Below are positions 34,539 through 45,375 of a stretch of 64,000 nt of DNA, in pieces. Origin of the DNA: Veillonella sp. CHU740 (GTDB lineage: Bacteria > Bacillota > Negativicutes > Veillonellales > Veillonellaceae); assembly GCF_003992055.1 (NCBI RefSeq), contig NZ_RQVD01000009.1:28931-92930 (forward strand), given 5' to 3'. The position numbers were made by a program, and so were the translations under genes. Positions within the stretch are counted from its first letter, which is position 1, and every line of letters begins with the position of its first letter. The notes under the pieces were generated by a model. The model was given only the letters and a program-made list of their open reading frames with translations. It was not told the origin of the DNA and searched no databases.

Positions 34539-36413
34539 TTAACCTCTTTCACGGTAGTACTGCTCAATTTGCACTAATAGCACGGAAATATCCGCAGGAG
34601 ATACGCCAGAAATACGGCTGGCTTGACCAATGGAATGAGGGCGAACAGCATTTAATTTTTGGATAGCCTCCAAAGAAATGCCCTTCATAGAGGTGTAATC
34701 CCAATCTTGAGGAATAATTTTAGCCTCTAACTTGCGAACCTTTTCTACTTGTTCCAGTTGTTTTTTTATATATCCATCGTAAGTAATGGTAATATCGATT
34801 TCTTCTTCTACTGGCGCTTCGTAGCGAGGTAAACCAAAGGCCTCTGCCACTACTCCATAGGATAGTTCGTTACGTTTCACCAAATCGTAAGCCTTGATAC
34901 CCGTTTTGATGCGAGGTGTACCAATACGATCTAAGATTTGTTGCGTTTCTTCGCTAGGATTTACAGGTGTTTCTTCTAATCGACAGATAGCCTCTTCAAT
35001 TTTACCTTGTTTTTCTTTGAAAGCTCTATATCGTTCTTCCTTAACAAGTCCGATTTCATAGCCTTTTTCTGTTAAACGCATATCTGCATTGTCTTGACGA
35101 AGTAACAAGCGATATTCACTACGGCTCGTCATCATGCGGTACGGTTCTTTCGTTCCTTTCGTTACCAAATCGTCGATAAGCACACCGATGTAGCCTTCGG
35201 AGCGAGATAAGATAAATGGCTCTTTTCCTTCTAACCATAAGGCTGCATTGATGCCTGCCATCAAGCCTTGTGCTGCCGCTTCTTCATAGCCAGATGTGCC
35301 ATTCGCTTGACCTGCAGAGTACAAGCCTTGGATATGTTTCACTTGTAAAGCAGGTGTCAATTGCAATGGATCTAAGCAATCGTATTCAATGGCGTAAGCA
35401 GGACGCATGATTTCTACATCTTCCAAACCAGGGATAGTGCGTAGGAACGCGTATTGCACATCGATTGGTAAACTTGTGCTCATACCTTGGACGTACATTT
35501 CGTTGGTGTGATTGCCCTCTGGTTCCACAAATAATTGATGTCGTTGTTTATCTTCAAAGCGAACCACTTTATCTTCAATGGATGGGCAATATCTTGGGCC
35601 CGTCCCTTCGATGACACCCGTGTACATAGGGGCACGATGTAAATTGCCCCGAATGATATCATGTGTTTCCTGGTTCGTGAAAGTCAACCAACATACTTGC
35701 TCATTGCGGTCGATCCAATCCGACATAAAGGAGAAGGCTCTATGGTGAGAGTCACCAGGTTGCATTTCCATATTTTCTGTATGCAAGGTTCGTTTATCTA
35801 CACGAGCTGGTGTACCTGTTTTGAATCGCATCAGCTTAATGCCGTGATTCAATAACGATTGAGACAACAACTCCGCTGTCCGTTGTCCATTAGGACCACC
35901 TGTGTACGCCAATTCACCAGTAATAATCTTGCCTTTTAAGTACGTACCTGTACATAAGATGATCGCCTTTGCTTGGTATACTTCTCCTAATTCAGACACA
36001 ATACCTTTCACAACACCGTCTTCAATGAGCAACTCATTGACCATAATTTGCTTCACATTGAGGTTCTCTGTATTTTCTAAAACTTCTTTCATACGACGTT
36101 GGTAGGCTACTTTATCGGATTGGGCTCGCAAGGAATGTACCGCAGGTCCTTTCCCCGTATTGAGCATGCGCATTTGAATGGCTGTCGCATCCGCATTGAT
36201 GCCCATTTCACCGCCCAATGCATCTAGTTCGCACACTAGATGACTTTTACCAGGTCCCCCAACGGCTGGGTTACACGGCATAAGGGCAATATTATCTAAA
36301 TTCAATGTAGCCATCAAAGTACGGTGCCCCATGCGAGCTGTGGCTAACGCAGCTTCACAACCAGCATGACCACCGCCAATGACGATCACATCATACGTAT
36401 CTACTAAATACAT
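34539..36413 (-). CDS. mnmG: tRNA uridine-5-carboxymethylaminomethyl modification enzyme MnmG
   Basis: A 624-residue FAD protein (GidA). The N-terminal dinucleotide motif [18 protein letters not shown] is followed by [14 protein letters not shown] and [12 protein letters not shown], all MnmG signatures. With MnmE it builds the cmnm5 group on wobble U34 of certain tRNAs. It sits directly between mnmE (8 bases away) and rsmG, the usual order near bacterial origins. Confidence 0.97.
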   Translation of the reverse strand: MYLVDTYDVIVIGGGHAGCEAALATARMGHRTLMATLNLDNIALMPCNPAVGGPGKSHLVCELDALGGEMGINADATAIQMRMLNTGKGPAVHSLRAQSDKVAYQRRMKEVLENTENLNVKQIMVNELLIEDGVVKGIVSELGEVYQAKAIILCTGTYLKGKIITGELAYTGGPNGQRTAELLSQSLLNHGIKLMRFKTGTPARVDKRTLHTENMEMQPGDSHHRAFSFMSDWIDRNEQVCWLTFTNQETHDIIRGNLHRAPMYTGVIEGTGPRYCPSIEDKVVRFEDKQRHQLFVEPEGNHTNEMYVQGMSTSLPIDVQYAFLRTIPGLEDVEIMRPAYAIEYDCLDPLQLTPALQVKHIQGLYSAGQANGTSGYEEAAAQGLMAGINAALWLEGKEPFILSRSEGYIGVLIDDLVTKGTKEPYRMMTSRSEYRLLLRQDNADMRLTEKGYEIGLVKEERYRAFKEKQGKIEEAICRLEETPVNPSEETQQILDRIGTPRIKTGIKAYDLVKRNELSYGVVAEAFGLPRYEAPVEEEIDITITYDGYIKKQLEQVEKVRKLEAKIIPQDWDYTSMKGISLEAIQKLNAVRPHSIGQASRISGVSPADISVLLVQIEQYYRERG

Positions 36414-36421
36414 GTATTCTC

Positions 36422-37807
36422 CTATTTTCCTAAACAGAATCGTTTAAATAATTCATCCACCATGGATTCACGTAAACTTTCACCAGTAATATCACCCAGT
36501 AACTCCCATGCAGCGCGAATGTCCGTGACGATTAAATCGATAGGCATACCGCTATCTATGGCAAGAATGGATTGGTCCAAACTAGCTTTCGCCTGCTCCA
36601 TCAAGGTGATGTGGCGCACATTGCTGAGCATCGCCTCATGACTAGCCTGCACAGAACCGCCTTGCACCAAGGACGTAATGACCTTCGCCATCTCATCCAT
36701 ACCTTCCCCTTGGGCCGCGCTGATGGTGACAATCTCTGTGAAAGTCCCCAGTGCTGCAATCTCTTCTTTGCTAACACATTGCACTTGGTCTGCTTTATTC
36801 AAGAAGATAATACTTGGACGATTCGTAATGAGCTGTAGCAACTCTTGTTCTTCCGGTTCTAATGGTTTAGACCCATCAATGACAAGGACCACCACATCTG
36901 CTTTATCTAAGTACTGACGTGCTTTTTCAACACCCATACTTTCCACAATATCTTCGGTCTCACGAATCCCCGCGGTATCAATTAAGCGTACGGGAATCCC
37001 TTGGATAGTCAAAAATTCTTCAATACTATCACGGGTCGTGCCTGGAATGTTCGTCACAATAGCACGGTCCTCACGAAGTAAAGCGTTCATCAAACTAGAT
37101 TTACCCGCATTAGGACGACCAATAATGGACACCATCACACCATCACGCAATAATTTACCACGCTGTGCCGTCGCCAATAAAGTATCCATCTTCTCAAGGA
37201 TAGGGGCTAACCCCGTCCGCACCTCTTGAGCTGACACCTCTTCAATATCTTCCTCTGGATAATCGATAGTCACCTCTAAATGAGCAATCATAGCAATTAA
37301 CTCATCCCGTAAGGAGCGAATATACTTGGATAAGGTGCCATCCAGTTGATTCACCGCCACTTCCAAAGATTGCTCTGTCTTCGCATCAATAATATCGATG
37401 ATGGCTTCCGCTTGGGTTAAATCAATGCGACCATTCAAGAACGCTCGCTTCGTAAACTCCCCTTCTTCTGCCTGACGTACCCCCTCTGAAAGTAGGACTT
37501 TCAGTATTTCACGGACTGACACAAAACCGCCGTGACATTGAATCTCTACCACATCCTCCGCCGTATAGGAATGAGGACCTTTCATCAACACCACGATGAC
37601 CTCATCCAAAGTTTTGCCCGTCTTAGGATGGACAATATGACCATAATGGATCGTCCGCGTCTGGCGCTCACCCAGTGGCACAGATTGTTTACTGTGAAAG
37701 ATACGATTCACAACATCACAAGCCTCAGGACCACTGACGCGGATAATACCAATGCCGCCAATCCCCGGAGCCGTCGCAATCGCTGCAATCGTGTCATCTA
37801 AAAACAT
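36422..37807 (-). CDS. mnmE: tRNA modification GTPase MnmE
   Basis: A 461-residue protein (TrmE/ThdF). The N-terminal tetrahydrofolate-binding domain ([21 protein letters not shown]) precedes a helical domain with an inserted G domain: [32 protein letters not shown] and NKAD. The C-terminus ends FCLGK, preserving the catalytic cysteine of the FC[IL]GK motif. In most Firmicutes jag lies directly upstream; here a ten-kilobase block separates them. Confidence 0.97.
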   Translation of the reverse strand: MFLDDTIAAIATAPGIGGIGIIRVSGPEACDVVNRIFHSKQSVPLGERQTRTIHYGHIVHPKTGKTLDEVIVVLMKGPHSYTAEDVVEIQCHGGFVSVREILKVLLSEGVRQAEEGEFTKRAFLNGRIDLTQAEAIIDIIDAKTEQSLEVAVNQLDGTLSKYIRSLRDELIAMIAHLEVTIDYPEEDIEEVSAQEVRTGLAPILEKMDTLLATAQRGKLLRDGVMVSIIGRPNAGKSSLMNALLREDRAIVTNIPGTTRDSIEEFLTIQGIPVRLIDTAGIRETEDIVESMGVEKARQYLDKADVVVLVIDGSKPLEPEEQELLQLITNRPSIIFLNKADQVQCVSKEEIAALGTFTEIVTISAAQGEGMDEMAKVITSLVQGGSVQASHEAMLSNVRHITLMEQAKASLDQSILAIDSGMPIDLIVTDIRAAWELLGDITGESLRESMVDELFKRFCLGK

Positions 37808-37867
37808 AGTATCTCCTGTCTACATCAATGCCGTCGTTCTAGCATCGAGTAATACCATTTCATATAA

Positions 37868-37892
37868 AAAGAAAAGGCCTTGTGGCCTTATA
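37868..37892 (-). terminator. Hairpin upstream of mnmE
   Basis: On the minus strand AAGGCC-ACA-AGGCCTTTTCTTTTT (about 37873-37890) is a short stem with a T-rich tail, only about 60 bases before the mnmE start. It could end a transcript arriving from upstream or act as an attenuator for mnmE. Confidence 0.55.
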
Positions 37893-37945
37893 TAAATTAT
37901 ATCACGCAACCAAAGTAACATCAATGATAGATAGGATAAAACTCC

Positions 37946-38138
37946 ATGAGGAATGCCATTACGAATAGTAGCCTTTGTGGCGTTCCTTTACTACCTAAAT
38001 AATATACATGCAAGAAGCCCATGGCGTGCTCCTGAACAAACATTATGAAATACCGTTTGAGAAGGAGTATGCCATGGGCTTCCCTTTATATGATTCAGTT
38101 ACAAACGCCACAGGCTACATAGCGGAACAAGTGACAAC
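37946..38138. repeat. Nested palindromic intergenic repeat, copy B
   Basis: The inner hairpin (about 38013-38082) has arms AAGCCCATGGCGTGCTCCT and AGGAGTATGCCATGGGCTT, pairing over 19 bases with two G-T pairs, around GAACAAAC and GTTTGAGA. Outer arms GTAGCCTTTGTGGCGTT (near 37968) and AACGCCACAGGCTACATAG (near 38104) pair too. The arm sequences differ from copies A and C, but pairing is kept. The right end (CGGAACAAGTGACAA) touches the toxin stop codon. Confidence 0.85.
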
Positions 38139-38417
38139 CTACATATCAAATAAATCGGCATGCGTTCCCGTTCTAGACGCTACAAGAATTAATCTATCAT
38201 CATCTATCGCATAAATTAATAGCCAATCTGGTTGAATATGACATTCTCTAAAACCCTTATATGAACCGCTAAGTGCATGATCTCTATGTTTAGGTTCAAG
38301 TGCCTCTTTAGCACATAATTTATCTAAAATATCTTGCAGTAAAGAAAGATTATATCCTCTCTTTTTTATCCTCTTATAGTCCTTACGAAACTTAGTTGAT
38401 ATTTGAAGCTTCAACAT
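38139..38417 (-). CDS. yafQ: YafQ-family mRNA interferase toxin
   Basis: A 92-residue RelE-superfamily toxin of the YafQ branch. KFRKDYKRIKKRGYNL opens the protein. The active-site segment DHALSGSYKGFRECHIQPDWLLIY keeps the conserved histidines, arginine and aspartate, and the protein ends ASRTGTHADLF. It would cut mRNA on the ribosome when released from its antitoxin. It starts six bases after the antitoxin gene. Palindromic repeats lie on both sides of the pair. Confidence 0.92.
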   Translation of the reverse strand: MLKLQISTKFRKDYKRIKKRGYNLSLLQDILDKLCAKEALEPKHRDHALSGSYKGFRECHIQPDWLLIYAIDDDRLILVASRTGTHADLFDM

Positions 38418-38422
38418 AATAG

Positions 38423-38707
38423 TTAAGCCTCCATATCTAGATCTTCAAAAAGCTCTTTAGTAGAGTGATATGTTTTTGCTTGAATATTACCAGATATAAT
38501 ATCACGTACCTCTTGCATAGCAGATTCAGTTTCAGCATTATATCTTGGTTGCTTTATAATGAAAGGAAATCCTCCTTCCATAATAGATGTATGTAAAAAA
38601 ATATTAATAGCATCAGTAACGGAAATCCCAAAACTATTAAATAAGTTTTCTGCCCTTTGTTTTACCTCTGGTTCAATCCGAACATTAATATTTGCAGTTT
38701 TGGCCAC
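38423..38707 (-). CDS. dinJ: RelB/DinJ-family antitoxin
   Basis: A 94-residue antitoxin. The N-terminal ribbon-helix-helix part (ANINVRIEPEVKQRAENLFNSFG, ISVTDAINIFLHTSI) is typical of DinJ/RelB, and the C-terminal arm (HSTKELFEDLDMEA) should cover the toxin. I choose GTG at 38707, because AAGGGGG lies about eight bases upstream; the GTG at 38716 is too close to that site. It is expected to repress its own promoter. Confidence 0.92.
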   Translation of the reverse strand: MAKTANINVRIEPEVKQRAENLFNSFGISVTDAINIFLHTSIMEGGFPFIIKQPRYNAETESAMQEVRDIISGNIQAKTYHSTKELFEDLDMEA

Positions 38708-38774
38708 AGTATACACCCCCTTATGAAGTAATTGTATTACAAATGTTAAACAATTGCAATATAAGTATGATATC

Positions 38775-39065
38775 CCCGAACAAACATAACCACTGTATCT
38801 TTTTGAAAAGGAATGTGTTGCGGTCTTCCCTTTACCTATTCAGTTACGAACGCCACTGACTACATAGCGGAACAAGTGACAACTCTAAAGAGCACCCTTT
38901 TTTCGTAGAAAGCCTGAGGCGTTTTCTAACTACCAAAATTACACAAACGCAAAAGACCGCAACATACTCCTGAACAAACCTACCATAGGATCAGTTTGAG
39001 AAGGAGTGTGTTGCGGTCTTTCATTCACTTGTGTTAGAGCAGAACGCCACAGACTTTCATAGAGA
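38775..39065. repeat. Nested palindromic intergenic repeat, copy C (truncated plus full unit)
   Basis: Positions 38775-38880 are the right half of one element (CGAACAAACATAACC..., then TTGCGGTCTTCCCTTT, CTACATAGCGGAACAAGTGAC). A complete element follows: outer arms near 38906 (GTAGAAAGCCTGAGGCGTT) and 39041 (GAACGCCACAGACTTTCATAG), inner hairpin at 38953-39020 with arms AAGACCGCAACATACTCCT and AGGAGTGTGTTGCGGTCTT. It lies between the antitoxin promoter and the narI stop, where it may terminate the nar transcript. Confidence 0.85.
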
Positions 39066-39068
39066 AAA

Positions 39069-39740
39069 TTAGCGACGGTCTCGTTTACGATACACGATAA
39101 ATGGTCGTGCCAAGTAGTTAAATGGTACGCTTAAGCAATGTACTAAACGGCTGAATGGGAATACGATAGCCACAATCATCCAGGATAGCATATGGAACTT
39201 AAAGATACCAGGAACGTTTTCCATTAAGGATGGATCTGGCATGGCCATCAATACGCTACGGAACCAAGGTCCAATAGACACACGATAATCAAAGAATCCA
39301 GACGCATTCAATAATGTACCAGCCATACCACTAAAGATAGCTAGTGTAAAGAACAAGTACAACCATACATCCATTTTAGATGTGTTAGCACGTAATTCAG
39401 GTGTTGTGAAACGACGTTTCATGAGCATCAAGAATCCTAAGATAAATAGGAAACCAGCTACAGCACCCATGTACAACGCACCTTGGTGGTACATATGGTC
39501 ATCAATACCGATCATAGCAGTCCATGTTTTAGGCACTAATACACCTACCACATGACCACCGATAACGCAAAGCAAACCAAAGTGGAACAATGGGTTAGCA
39601 ATACGCAATTGTTTCTTTTCTAAAAATTGACTTGATTTAGTAGTCCAGTTTCTTTCAAAGTAAAAGAAACGAACAAGTGTCCCTACGACAAAGAAGGTGA
39701 AAGCGATATAAGGCAGGGCGCCCCATAGAAATAAACTCAT
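39069..39740 (-). CDS. narI: Respiratory nitrate reductase gamma subunit
   Basis: A 223-residue membrane protein with five hydrophobic segments. It carries the di-haem b cytochrome pattern of NarI: FHFGLLCVIGGHVVGVL near the second helix, YHQGALYMGAVAGF, and FKFHMLSWMIVAIVFPFSRLVHCLSVP near the end supply histidine ligands. It takes electrons from menaquinol and passes them to NarH. Its start overlaps narJ by four bases (ATGA type). Confidence 0.95.
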   Translation of the reverse strand: MSLFLWGALPYIAFTFFVVGTLVRFFYFERNWTTKSSQFLEKKQLRIANPLFHFGLLCVIGGHVVGVLVPKTWTAMIGIDDHMYHQGALYMGAVAGFLFILGFLMLMKRRFTTPELRANTSKMDVWLYLFFTLAIFSGMAGTLLNASGFFDYRVSIGPWFRSVLMAMPDPSLMENVPGIFKFHMLSWMIVAIVFPFSRLVHCLSVPFNYLARPFIVYRKRDRR

Positions 39741-40270
39741 AGTACACCGTCCTCCAATCCATTAGCAACAGATAAAATAACATCAAATAAGAAGGCATAC
39801 GGCAATTTCGCTTCGATGAAACGTTCCCGAATGTATTCTAATTTTGGTTTACAGTATTCATAAATTTCTTTTGCTTTTTCTTCTTCGATAAGCGCACATA
39901 ATTCAAGAATAGCTGGGACAAAGTCTGGCATTTCTTTTGGTAAGTCATAGCCATTTTCAAGGAAAAATGCTTTGTATTTCACAAGTTCTTCTGCTTGTTC
40001 CCCTGTACCTTGTAATTCATAAGTAGATAAATACATATTCGTATTTTGACTAAAGTCAAAGGTACGCACATATTGATCTTCAAACTCTTTACGAGGTGTT
40101 TCTTCCACATAGTCGAAGAATTCTACCAAGGCTTGACGGAGTTGAGGGTGCGCAACAGATGTTGCGTCCCCCTTCCATTCTTGTAATTCATCGTACCAAG
40201 TGGCATCAGGATAACGAAGCAGAAATGACGCGATAAGCGCTATTTTCTGAGCATCATTCATTATTGACAT
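39737..40270 (-). CDS. narJ: Nitrate reductase assembly chaperone
   Basis: A 177-residue NarJ/TorD-family chaperone. Family features are IALIASFLLRYPDATWYDEL at the start, the FDYVEETPRKEFEDQYVRTFDFS region and NMYLSTYELQGTGEQAEEL. NarJ helps insert the molybdenum cofactor and keeps apo-NarGH from docking early. The gene overlaps both narH and narI. Confidence 0.93.
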   Translation of the reverse strand: MSIMNDAQKIALIASFLLRYPDATWYDELQEWKGDATSVAHPQLRQALVEFFDYVEETPRKEFEDQYVRTFDFSQNTNMYLSTYELQGTGEQAEELVKYKAFFLENGYDLPKEMPDFVPAILELCALIEEEKAKEIYEYCKPKLEYIRERFIEAKLPYAFLFDVILSVANGLEDGVL

Positions 40271-41688
40271 CCCCCTGTAGGACAGGCAAAACCACGTTTA
40301 TGTTGCATATCTGCACGACCTTCACGAGAGGCTTTGATATCTGTAGGAATCACGAAACGATCATTGTATTTAGATAATGCTAATAATTTATACATTTCAT
40401 ACATTTGATCTTCTGTTAAATCGATTGGATGCTCAGGAGCCTCTCCACCTACATCGCGGCGACGCATATATTCACGCATATCTAATACACGTTGTAATAC
40501 ACGAGCTAAGGCATCAGCATTACCTGCTGTAAATAGATTTGCAAGGTATTGTACTGGCACGCGCATTTCGTTCGCATCTGGTAAGTATACTTCAGATGTA
40601 ATACGTTGTACGATTGGGCTCAATGGTGGCACATACCAAACCATTGGCAATGTACGATATTCTGGATGCAATGGCAAGCCCACTTTCCATTCTTTGATCA
40701 ATTTGTAGACTGGAGATTTTTGTGCTGCTTTAATCCAAGCTTCACCAATACCTTCTGCACGAGCTGCTTTTACTACTTCTGGATCATGAGGATCTAAGAT
40801 TAAATCCACTGTATTTTCATAGATATCTGTATCATTTTTGGAAGCCGCTGCTGCTTCTACTTTATCCATATCATAGAAGACAACGCCTACATAACGCATT
40901 CTACCTACGCAAGTTTCCGCACAGATTTGAGGTAAACCATTTTCCAAACGTGGGTAACAGAATACACATTTTTCAGCTTTATTTGTTTCCCAGTTGTAGA
41001 AGATTTTTTTGTATGGACAAGATGGTACGCAATGGCGCCAGCCACGACATACATCTTGAGAAACAAGAACTACACCGTCTTCATCACGTTTGTAAATTGC
41101 ACCAGATGGACAAGCTGCCACACATGCTGGATTCAAGCAATGATTACATAGACGAGGTAAGTAGCGCATGAATACTTTTTCATAGTCAAACACGATATCT
41201 TCGCCCATTTTAGCTAAGTTAACATCAGAGCGAGCGTGCTCACCACCAGCCAAATCGTCATCCCAGTTAGGACCCCATTTGATTTCCATTTTTTCTTTTG
41301 TTACCAAAGAACGTGGACGTGCTACTGGTTGGTTATTTTTACGACCTGAATGGATCAATGTTTCATAGTCATATGTCCATGGTTCAAAATAGTCTTTCAA
41401 CTCAGGTTGTTCTGGATGGTAGAACAATTTCATCAAACGATTTGTTTTAGAACCTGTAGCTAATGCTAATTTTCCATCGCTACCAACAGTCCAGCCGCCT
41501 TTCCATTTCTCTTGGTCTTCCCAATGACGTGGATAACCAACACCTGGGCGAGTTTCTACGTTATTAAAGTACATATATTCCGCACCTTCGCGGTTTGTCC
41601 ATGTATTTTTACAAGTGATAGAACATGTGTGACAGCCTAGACACTTGTCTAAATTTAGGACCATAGATACTTGAGCCTTAATCTTCAA
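40261..41688 (-). CDS. narH: Respiratory nitrate reductase beta subunit
   Basis: A 475-residue iron-sulfur protein. Four cysteine groups are visible: CLGCHTCSITCKNTW, CNHCLNPACVAACPSGAI, CRGWRHCVPSCPYKKIF (with tryptophan replacing one cysteine, as for the 3Fe-4S site of NarH) and CVFCYPRLENGLPQICAETC. They carry electrons from NarI to NarG. The gene overlaps narG and narJ. Confidence 0.96.
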   Translation of the reverse strand: MKIKAQVSMVLNLDKCLGCHTCSITCKNTWTNREGAEYMYFNNVETRPGVGYPRHWEDQEKWKGGWTVGSDGKLALATGSKTNRLMKLFYHPEQPELKDYFEPWTYDYETLIHSGRKNNQPVARPRSLVTKEKMEIKWGPNWDDDLAGGEHARSDVNLAKMGEDIVFDYEKVFMRYLPRLCNHCLNPACVAACPSGAIYKRDEDGVVLVSQDVCRGWRHCVPSCPYKKIFYNWETNKAEKCVFCYPRLENGLPQICAETCVGRMRYVGVVFYDMDKVEAAAASKNDTDIYENTVDLILDPHDPEVVKAARAEGIGEAWIKAAQKSPVYKLIKEWKVGLPLHPEYRTLPMVWYVPPLSPIVQRITSEVYLPDANEMRVPVQYLANLFTAGNADALARVLQRVLDMREYMRRRDVGGEAPEHPIDLTEDQMYEMYKLLALSKYNDRFVIPTDIKASREGRADMQHKRGFACPTGGCQ

Positions 41689-44600
41689 GCCAATCTACCT
41701 CCTTCATTTTACGAGCCACAATAGTCATATCCCGTTGGTTGCCAGTTGGGCCATAATAATTGAATCCATAACTTAATTGACCATAACCACCAATCATATG
41801 TGTCGGTTTCAAATGAATGTGAGTTGGTGCATTGTGTGTACCACCGCGTTGTTTTTTAATTTGTGCAGCAGGTACGTTGATGTGACGGTCTTGGGCATGG
41901 TGCATGTAGGAAATACCACGAGGAATACGTGGGGATACTACAGCACGGGCTGCAACGATACCGTTTTTATTGAAAGCTTCTACCCAATCATTGTCTTGGA
42001 CATTGATTTCTTTCGCATCATCTTCGTTCAACCAAATTGTTTGTCCACCGCGGAACAATGTTAACAATTGTTGGCTATCGAAGTACATACTATGTGTAGA
42101 CCATTTATGATGTGGTGTTAAGTATTTCAATGCGATTTGAGGAACACCCTCTTGTGCATAATCACCTTTCACTGGTGCGTAGGACAAGACTGGTTTGTAA
42201 AGCGCCATAGCCTCACCATAGTCACGCATCATTTCATGGTCACAATAGAAGGATTGACGACCCGTAACCGTACGGAATGGAACTTTATCCTCAGTAGATG
42301 TGGTAAATGGAGAATAACGACGGTCTTTATTATTTTTACCTGTACTTGTCACAGATGGAATGATAAAGCGTGGTTGACGTACCATATCGTCGAAGGTAAT
42401 GCGTTCTTCTTCACGACCTTTTGCATTCTTTTGAAGATCTGTTAAGCCTGTTTTTTCTTCCATAGCCTGCCAAGAACGAACTGCTAATTTACCATTCGTA
42501 CAAGAGGACAAGGTTAACACAACATTACAAGCTTCACGTGCTTCGTAGATGCTAGGACGACCATGAGATACGAAACCTGGTTGGTCGATCGTTCCATTTT
42601 GTTCATATAAGGATTGATATTCATCTGTTACATCCCATGCTAAACCATGAGCGCCTACTTTATTTTCAATATTAGGACCTAAGCCGATGAATTTTTCAAA
42701 GATTTTACTGTAATCACGTTTTACGTGTACAAGATTTGGCATAGTTTTACCTGGAATTGGTTCACATTCGCCTTTGCTCCAGTCTAATACTTTACCCAAT
42801 GGTTGAGCCACTTCGCCTGGGCTGTCATGACCCAATGGTTGTGCTACGATATCTTCGTATTCAGTGAAACCAGACTCTTTCGCTACGCGAGATACTGTTT
42901 CTGCCAAAGTACGGAATGTATCCCAGTCAGATTTAGTGTCCCATGCGCAATCAACAGCCGCTTGGAATACGTGCACGTATGGATGCATATCTGTGGAAGA
43001 TAAGTCTTGTTTTTCGTACCATGTTGCTGCAGGGAATACAATATCGGAGTATAACGCCGTAGAAGCCATACGGAAATCGATGTCGATCAACAAGTCTAAT
43101 TTACCTGTTTCAGGAGCTTCACGCCAGTTGATTTCTTCTGGACGTACTGGTGCATCTTCATCTTCTAATACGCCATTTTTTGTACCTAATAAATATTTTA
43201 AGAAGTACTCATGACCTTTAGAGGAGGAACCAATCAAGTTAGAACGCCATACGAACAAGTTGCGTGGATGATTTTCTTTCGCAGAAGGATCTTCTACGCA
43301 GAATTTCAACTCTTTATTTTTCAATGCTTGTACGATGTATTGGTTAATTTCAGCTTCAGTACCTGCACCTGTCGCACGAGCATCATTGATTAAATCTTGA
43401 TAGTTACGGTTGAAAGTAGGGTAAGATGGCAACCAACCTAAACGAGCAGCCAATACATTATAGTCACCAGGGTGTCTGTAACGAGGTGTGGCTAATTTAG
43501 ATACACGGTCTGCTAGATCAATGCAGTCAGAACGATATTGTTCTGTAGCAAAGTAGAACCAAGATGTACCATTTTGTAAACGAGGTGCTTTACTCCAGTC
43601 GTTCGCTGTCATAATGCCAGCCCAACCTTCTACAGGACGTAATTTTTCTTGTCCTACATAGTGAGCCCAGCCACCGCCGTTAACACCTTCTGTACCACAG
43701 AACATAATCAAGTTAAGGATCGTACGATAAATTATGTCTGCATGATACCAGTGGTTGATACCAGCACCCATGATGATCATGGAGCGACCTTTTGTTTGTT
43801 CTGCGTTATCTGCAAATTCACGAGCTGTACGAATCACTACGTCTGCTTTCACGCCAGTGATTTTTTCTTGCCATGCTGGAGTGTAAGGAGTATCTTCTTC
43901 ATAGCTAGTAGCCACTTCACCGCCTAAGCCACGATCGATACCATAGTTAGCAAGAATCAAGTCGTAAACTGTTGTTACTTGTACAGGACCTTCTTTAGTT
44001 TGTACTGTCATAACAGGGATAGCACGTTCAATAATACCTTCATGAGCTTCGTCACCGAAGTATGGTAATTTAACTAATGCTACGGAATCACGTTGGTCGA
44101 TGACAGATAAACGAGGAGAGATTTTTTCTCCTGTTGCACGGTTTTCAAGACGTAAATTCCATTTTTTAGGATTTGTATGACGATCACCTAATGTACCATT
44201 TGGTGCCACTACTGTATTCGTAATTTCATCGATAACGACAGTGTGGAAATCAGCGCCATCTTCTGTGCTACCTAAATCTTGATTGTTCAAGAAACGGCCC
44301 GCTTGTAAAGCACCATTGATTTCTTCTACACGTACTAAGAATGGTAAGTCAGTAAATTCTTTCGCATATTCTTTGAAATATGGAGTTTCTTTATCTACAT
44401 AGTATTCTTTCAGAATGACATGACCCATTGCCATTGCCATCGCTGCATCTGTACCTGCTTTTACATTCAACCAAGTGTCGGAGAATGTAGTAGATTCTGC
44501 ATAGTCAGGAGATACAGAGACTACTTTTGTACCTTTATAACGTACTTCTGCCAAGAAGTGAGCATCCGGTGTACGAGTCAATGGTACATTGGAACCCCAT

Positions 44601-45352
44601 GTAATGATGTAACCTGCATTGTACCAGTCACCAGATTCTGGTGTATCAGTTTGTTCACCCCAAACTTGTGGGCTTGATGGCGGCAAATCAGCATACCAGT
44701 CATAGAAGGAAAGTGGAGTACCACCCATAAGGTTCAAGAAACGCGCACCACCTGCATAGGACAACATGGACATAGCTGGAATTACAGAGAATCCTGCGTT
44801 GCGGTCTGGACCATATGTTTTTGCTGTATATAATAAGGAAGCTGCTACGATTTCTGTAGATTCATCCCAAGTAGAACGTACAAAGCCACCCATACCACGA
44901 GCAGATTTATAACGTTTTGCTTTTTCAGGATCTTCTACAATAGATTTCCATGCTTCGATAGGATTTTTAGCAGTTTTCTTCGCTTCTCTCCAAAGCTCGA
45001 TCAATTCACCACGTACATATGGATATTTTACGCGTAGTGGGCTGTATAAATACCAAGAGAAAGTAGATCCTCGAGGGCATCCACGTGGTTCGTAATCTGG
45101 CATATCATCTGGTGTTTTAGGATAATCAGTTGCTTGATTTTCCCACGCAACAACGCCATTTTTTACGTAAATATTCCAGCTACAAGAACCAGTACAGTTT
45201 ACGCCATGTGTGGTGCGGACTACTTTATCGTAGGACCAACGGTCACGATAAAAATTTTCCCATTCACGACCACCTTCTTCTGTGATTTGATGGCCTGTTG
45301 GAGATACGTCCTTCTTGCGAAGAAACTTAAATTTTTGAGATAAAAGACTCAT
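41678..45352 (-). CDS. narG: Respiratory nitrate reductase alpha subunit
   Basis: A 1224-residue bis-MGD molybdoenzyme. Near the N-terminus THGVNCTGSCSW gives the H-x3-C-x3-C ligands, completed by RGCPRGST, of the FS0 cluster. GGTPLSFYDWYADLPPSSPQ, YIITWGSNVP and TVSPDYAE-like segments follow family order. The C-terminal MGD part contains PTGNQRDMTIVARKM. There is no Tat leader, so it should face the cytoplasm. It reduces nitrate to nitrite in anaerobic respiration. AAGGAGG precedes the ATG. Confidence 0.97.
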   Translation of the reverse strand: MSLLSQKFKFLRKKDVSPTGHQITEEGGREWENFYRDRWSYDKVVRTTHGVNCTGSCSWNIYVKNGVVAWENQATDYPKTPDDMPDYEPRGCPRGSTFSWYLYSPLRVKYPYVRGELIELWREAKKTAKNPIEAWKSIVEDPEKAKRYKSARGMGGFVRSTWDESTEIVAASLLYTAKTYGPDRNAGFSVIPAMSMLSYAGGARFLNLMGGTPLSFYDWYADLPPSSPQVWGEQTDTPESGDWYNAGYIITWGSNVPLTRTPDAHFLAEVRYKGTKVVSVSPDYAESTTFSDTWLNVKAGTDAAMAMAMGHVILKEYYVDKETPYFKEYAKEFTDLPFLVRVEEINGALQAGRFLNNQDLGSTEDGADFHTVVIDEITNTVVAPNGTLGDRHTNPKKWNLRLENRATGEKISPRLSVIDQRDSVALVKLPYFGDEAHEGIIERAIPVMTVQTKEGPVQVTTVYDLILANYGIDRGLGGEVATSYEEDTPYTPAWQEKITGVKADVVIRTAREFADNAEQTKGRSMIIMGAGINHWYHADIIYRTILNLIMFCGTEGVNGGGWAHYVGQEKLRPVEGWAGIMTANDWSKAPRLQNGTSWFYFATEQYRSDCIDLADRVSKLATPRYRHPGDYNVLAARLGWLPSYPTFNRNYQDLINDARATGAGTEAEINQYIVQALKNKELKFCVEDPSAKENHPRNLFVWRSNLIGSSSKGHEYFLKYLLGTKNGVLEDEDAPVRPEEINWREAPETGKLDLLIDIDFRMASTALYSDIVFPAATWYEKQDLSSTDMHPYVHVFQAAVDCAWDTKSDWDTFRTLAETVSRVAKESGFTEYEDIVAQPLGHDSPGEVAQPLGKVLDWSKGECEPIPGKTMPNLVHVKRDYSKIFEKFIGLGPNIENKVGAHGLAWDVTDEYQSLYEQNGTIDQPGFVSHGRPSIYEAREACNVVLTLSSCTNGKLAVRSWQAMEEKTGLTDLQKNAKGREEERITFDDMVRQPRFIIPSVTSTGKNNKDRRYSPFTTSTEDKVPFRTVTGRQSFYCDHEMMRDYGEAMALYKPVLSYAPVKGDYAQEGVPQIALKYLTPHHKWSTHSMYFDSQQLLTLFRGGQTIWLNEDDAKEINVQDNDWVEAFNKNGIVAARAVVSPRIPRGISYMHHAQDRHINVPAAQIKKQRGGTHNAPTHIHLKPTHMIGGYGQLSYGFNYYGPTGNQRDMTIVARKMKEVDWLED

Positions 45353-45375
45353 CTCATGTCCTCCTTAAAAATACA

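Noticed and set aside
38008..38214. Plus-strand ORF of 68 residues
   Set aside because: It runs through the inner hairpin of repeat copy B and then into the antisense of the toxin gene. It has no ribosome binding site and is explained by the repeat.
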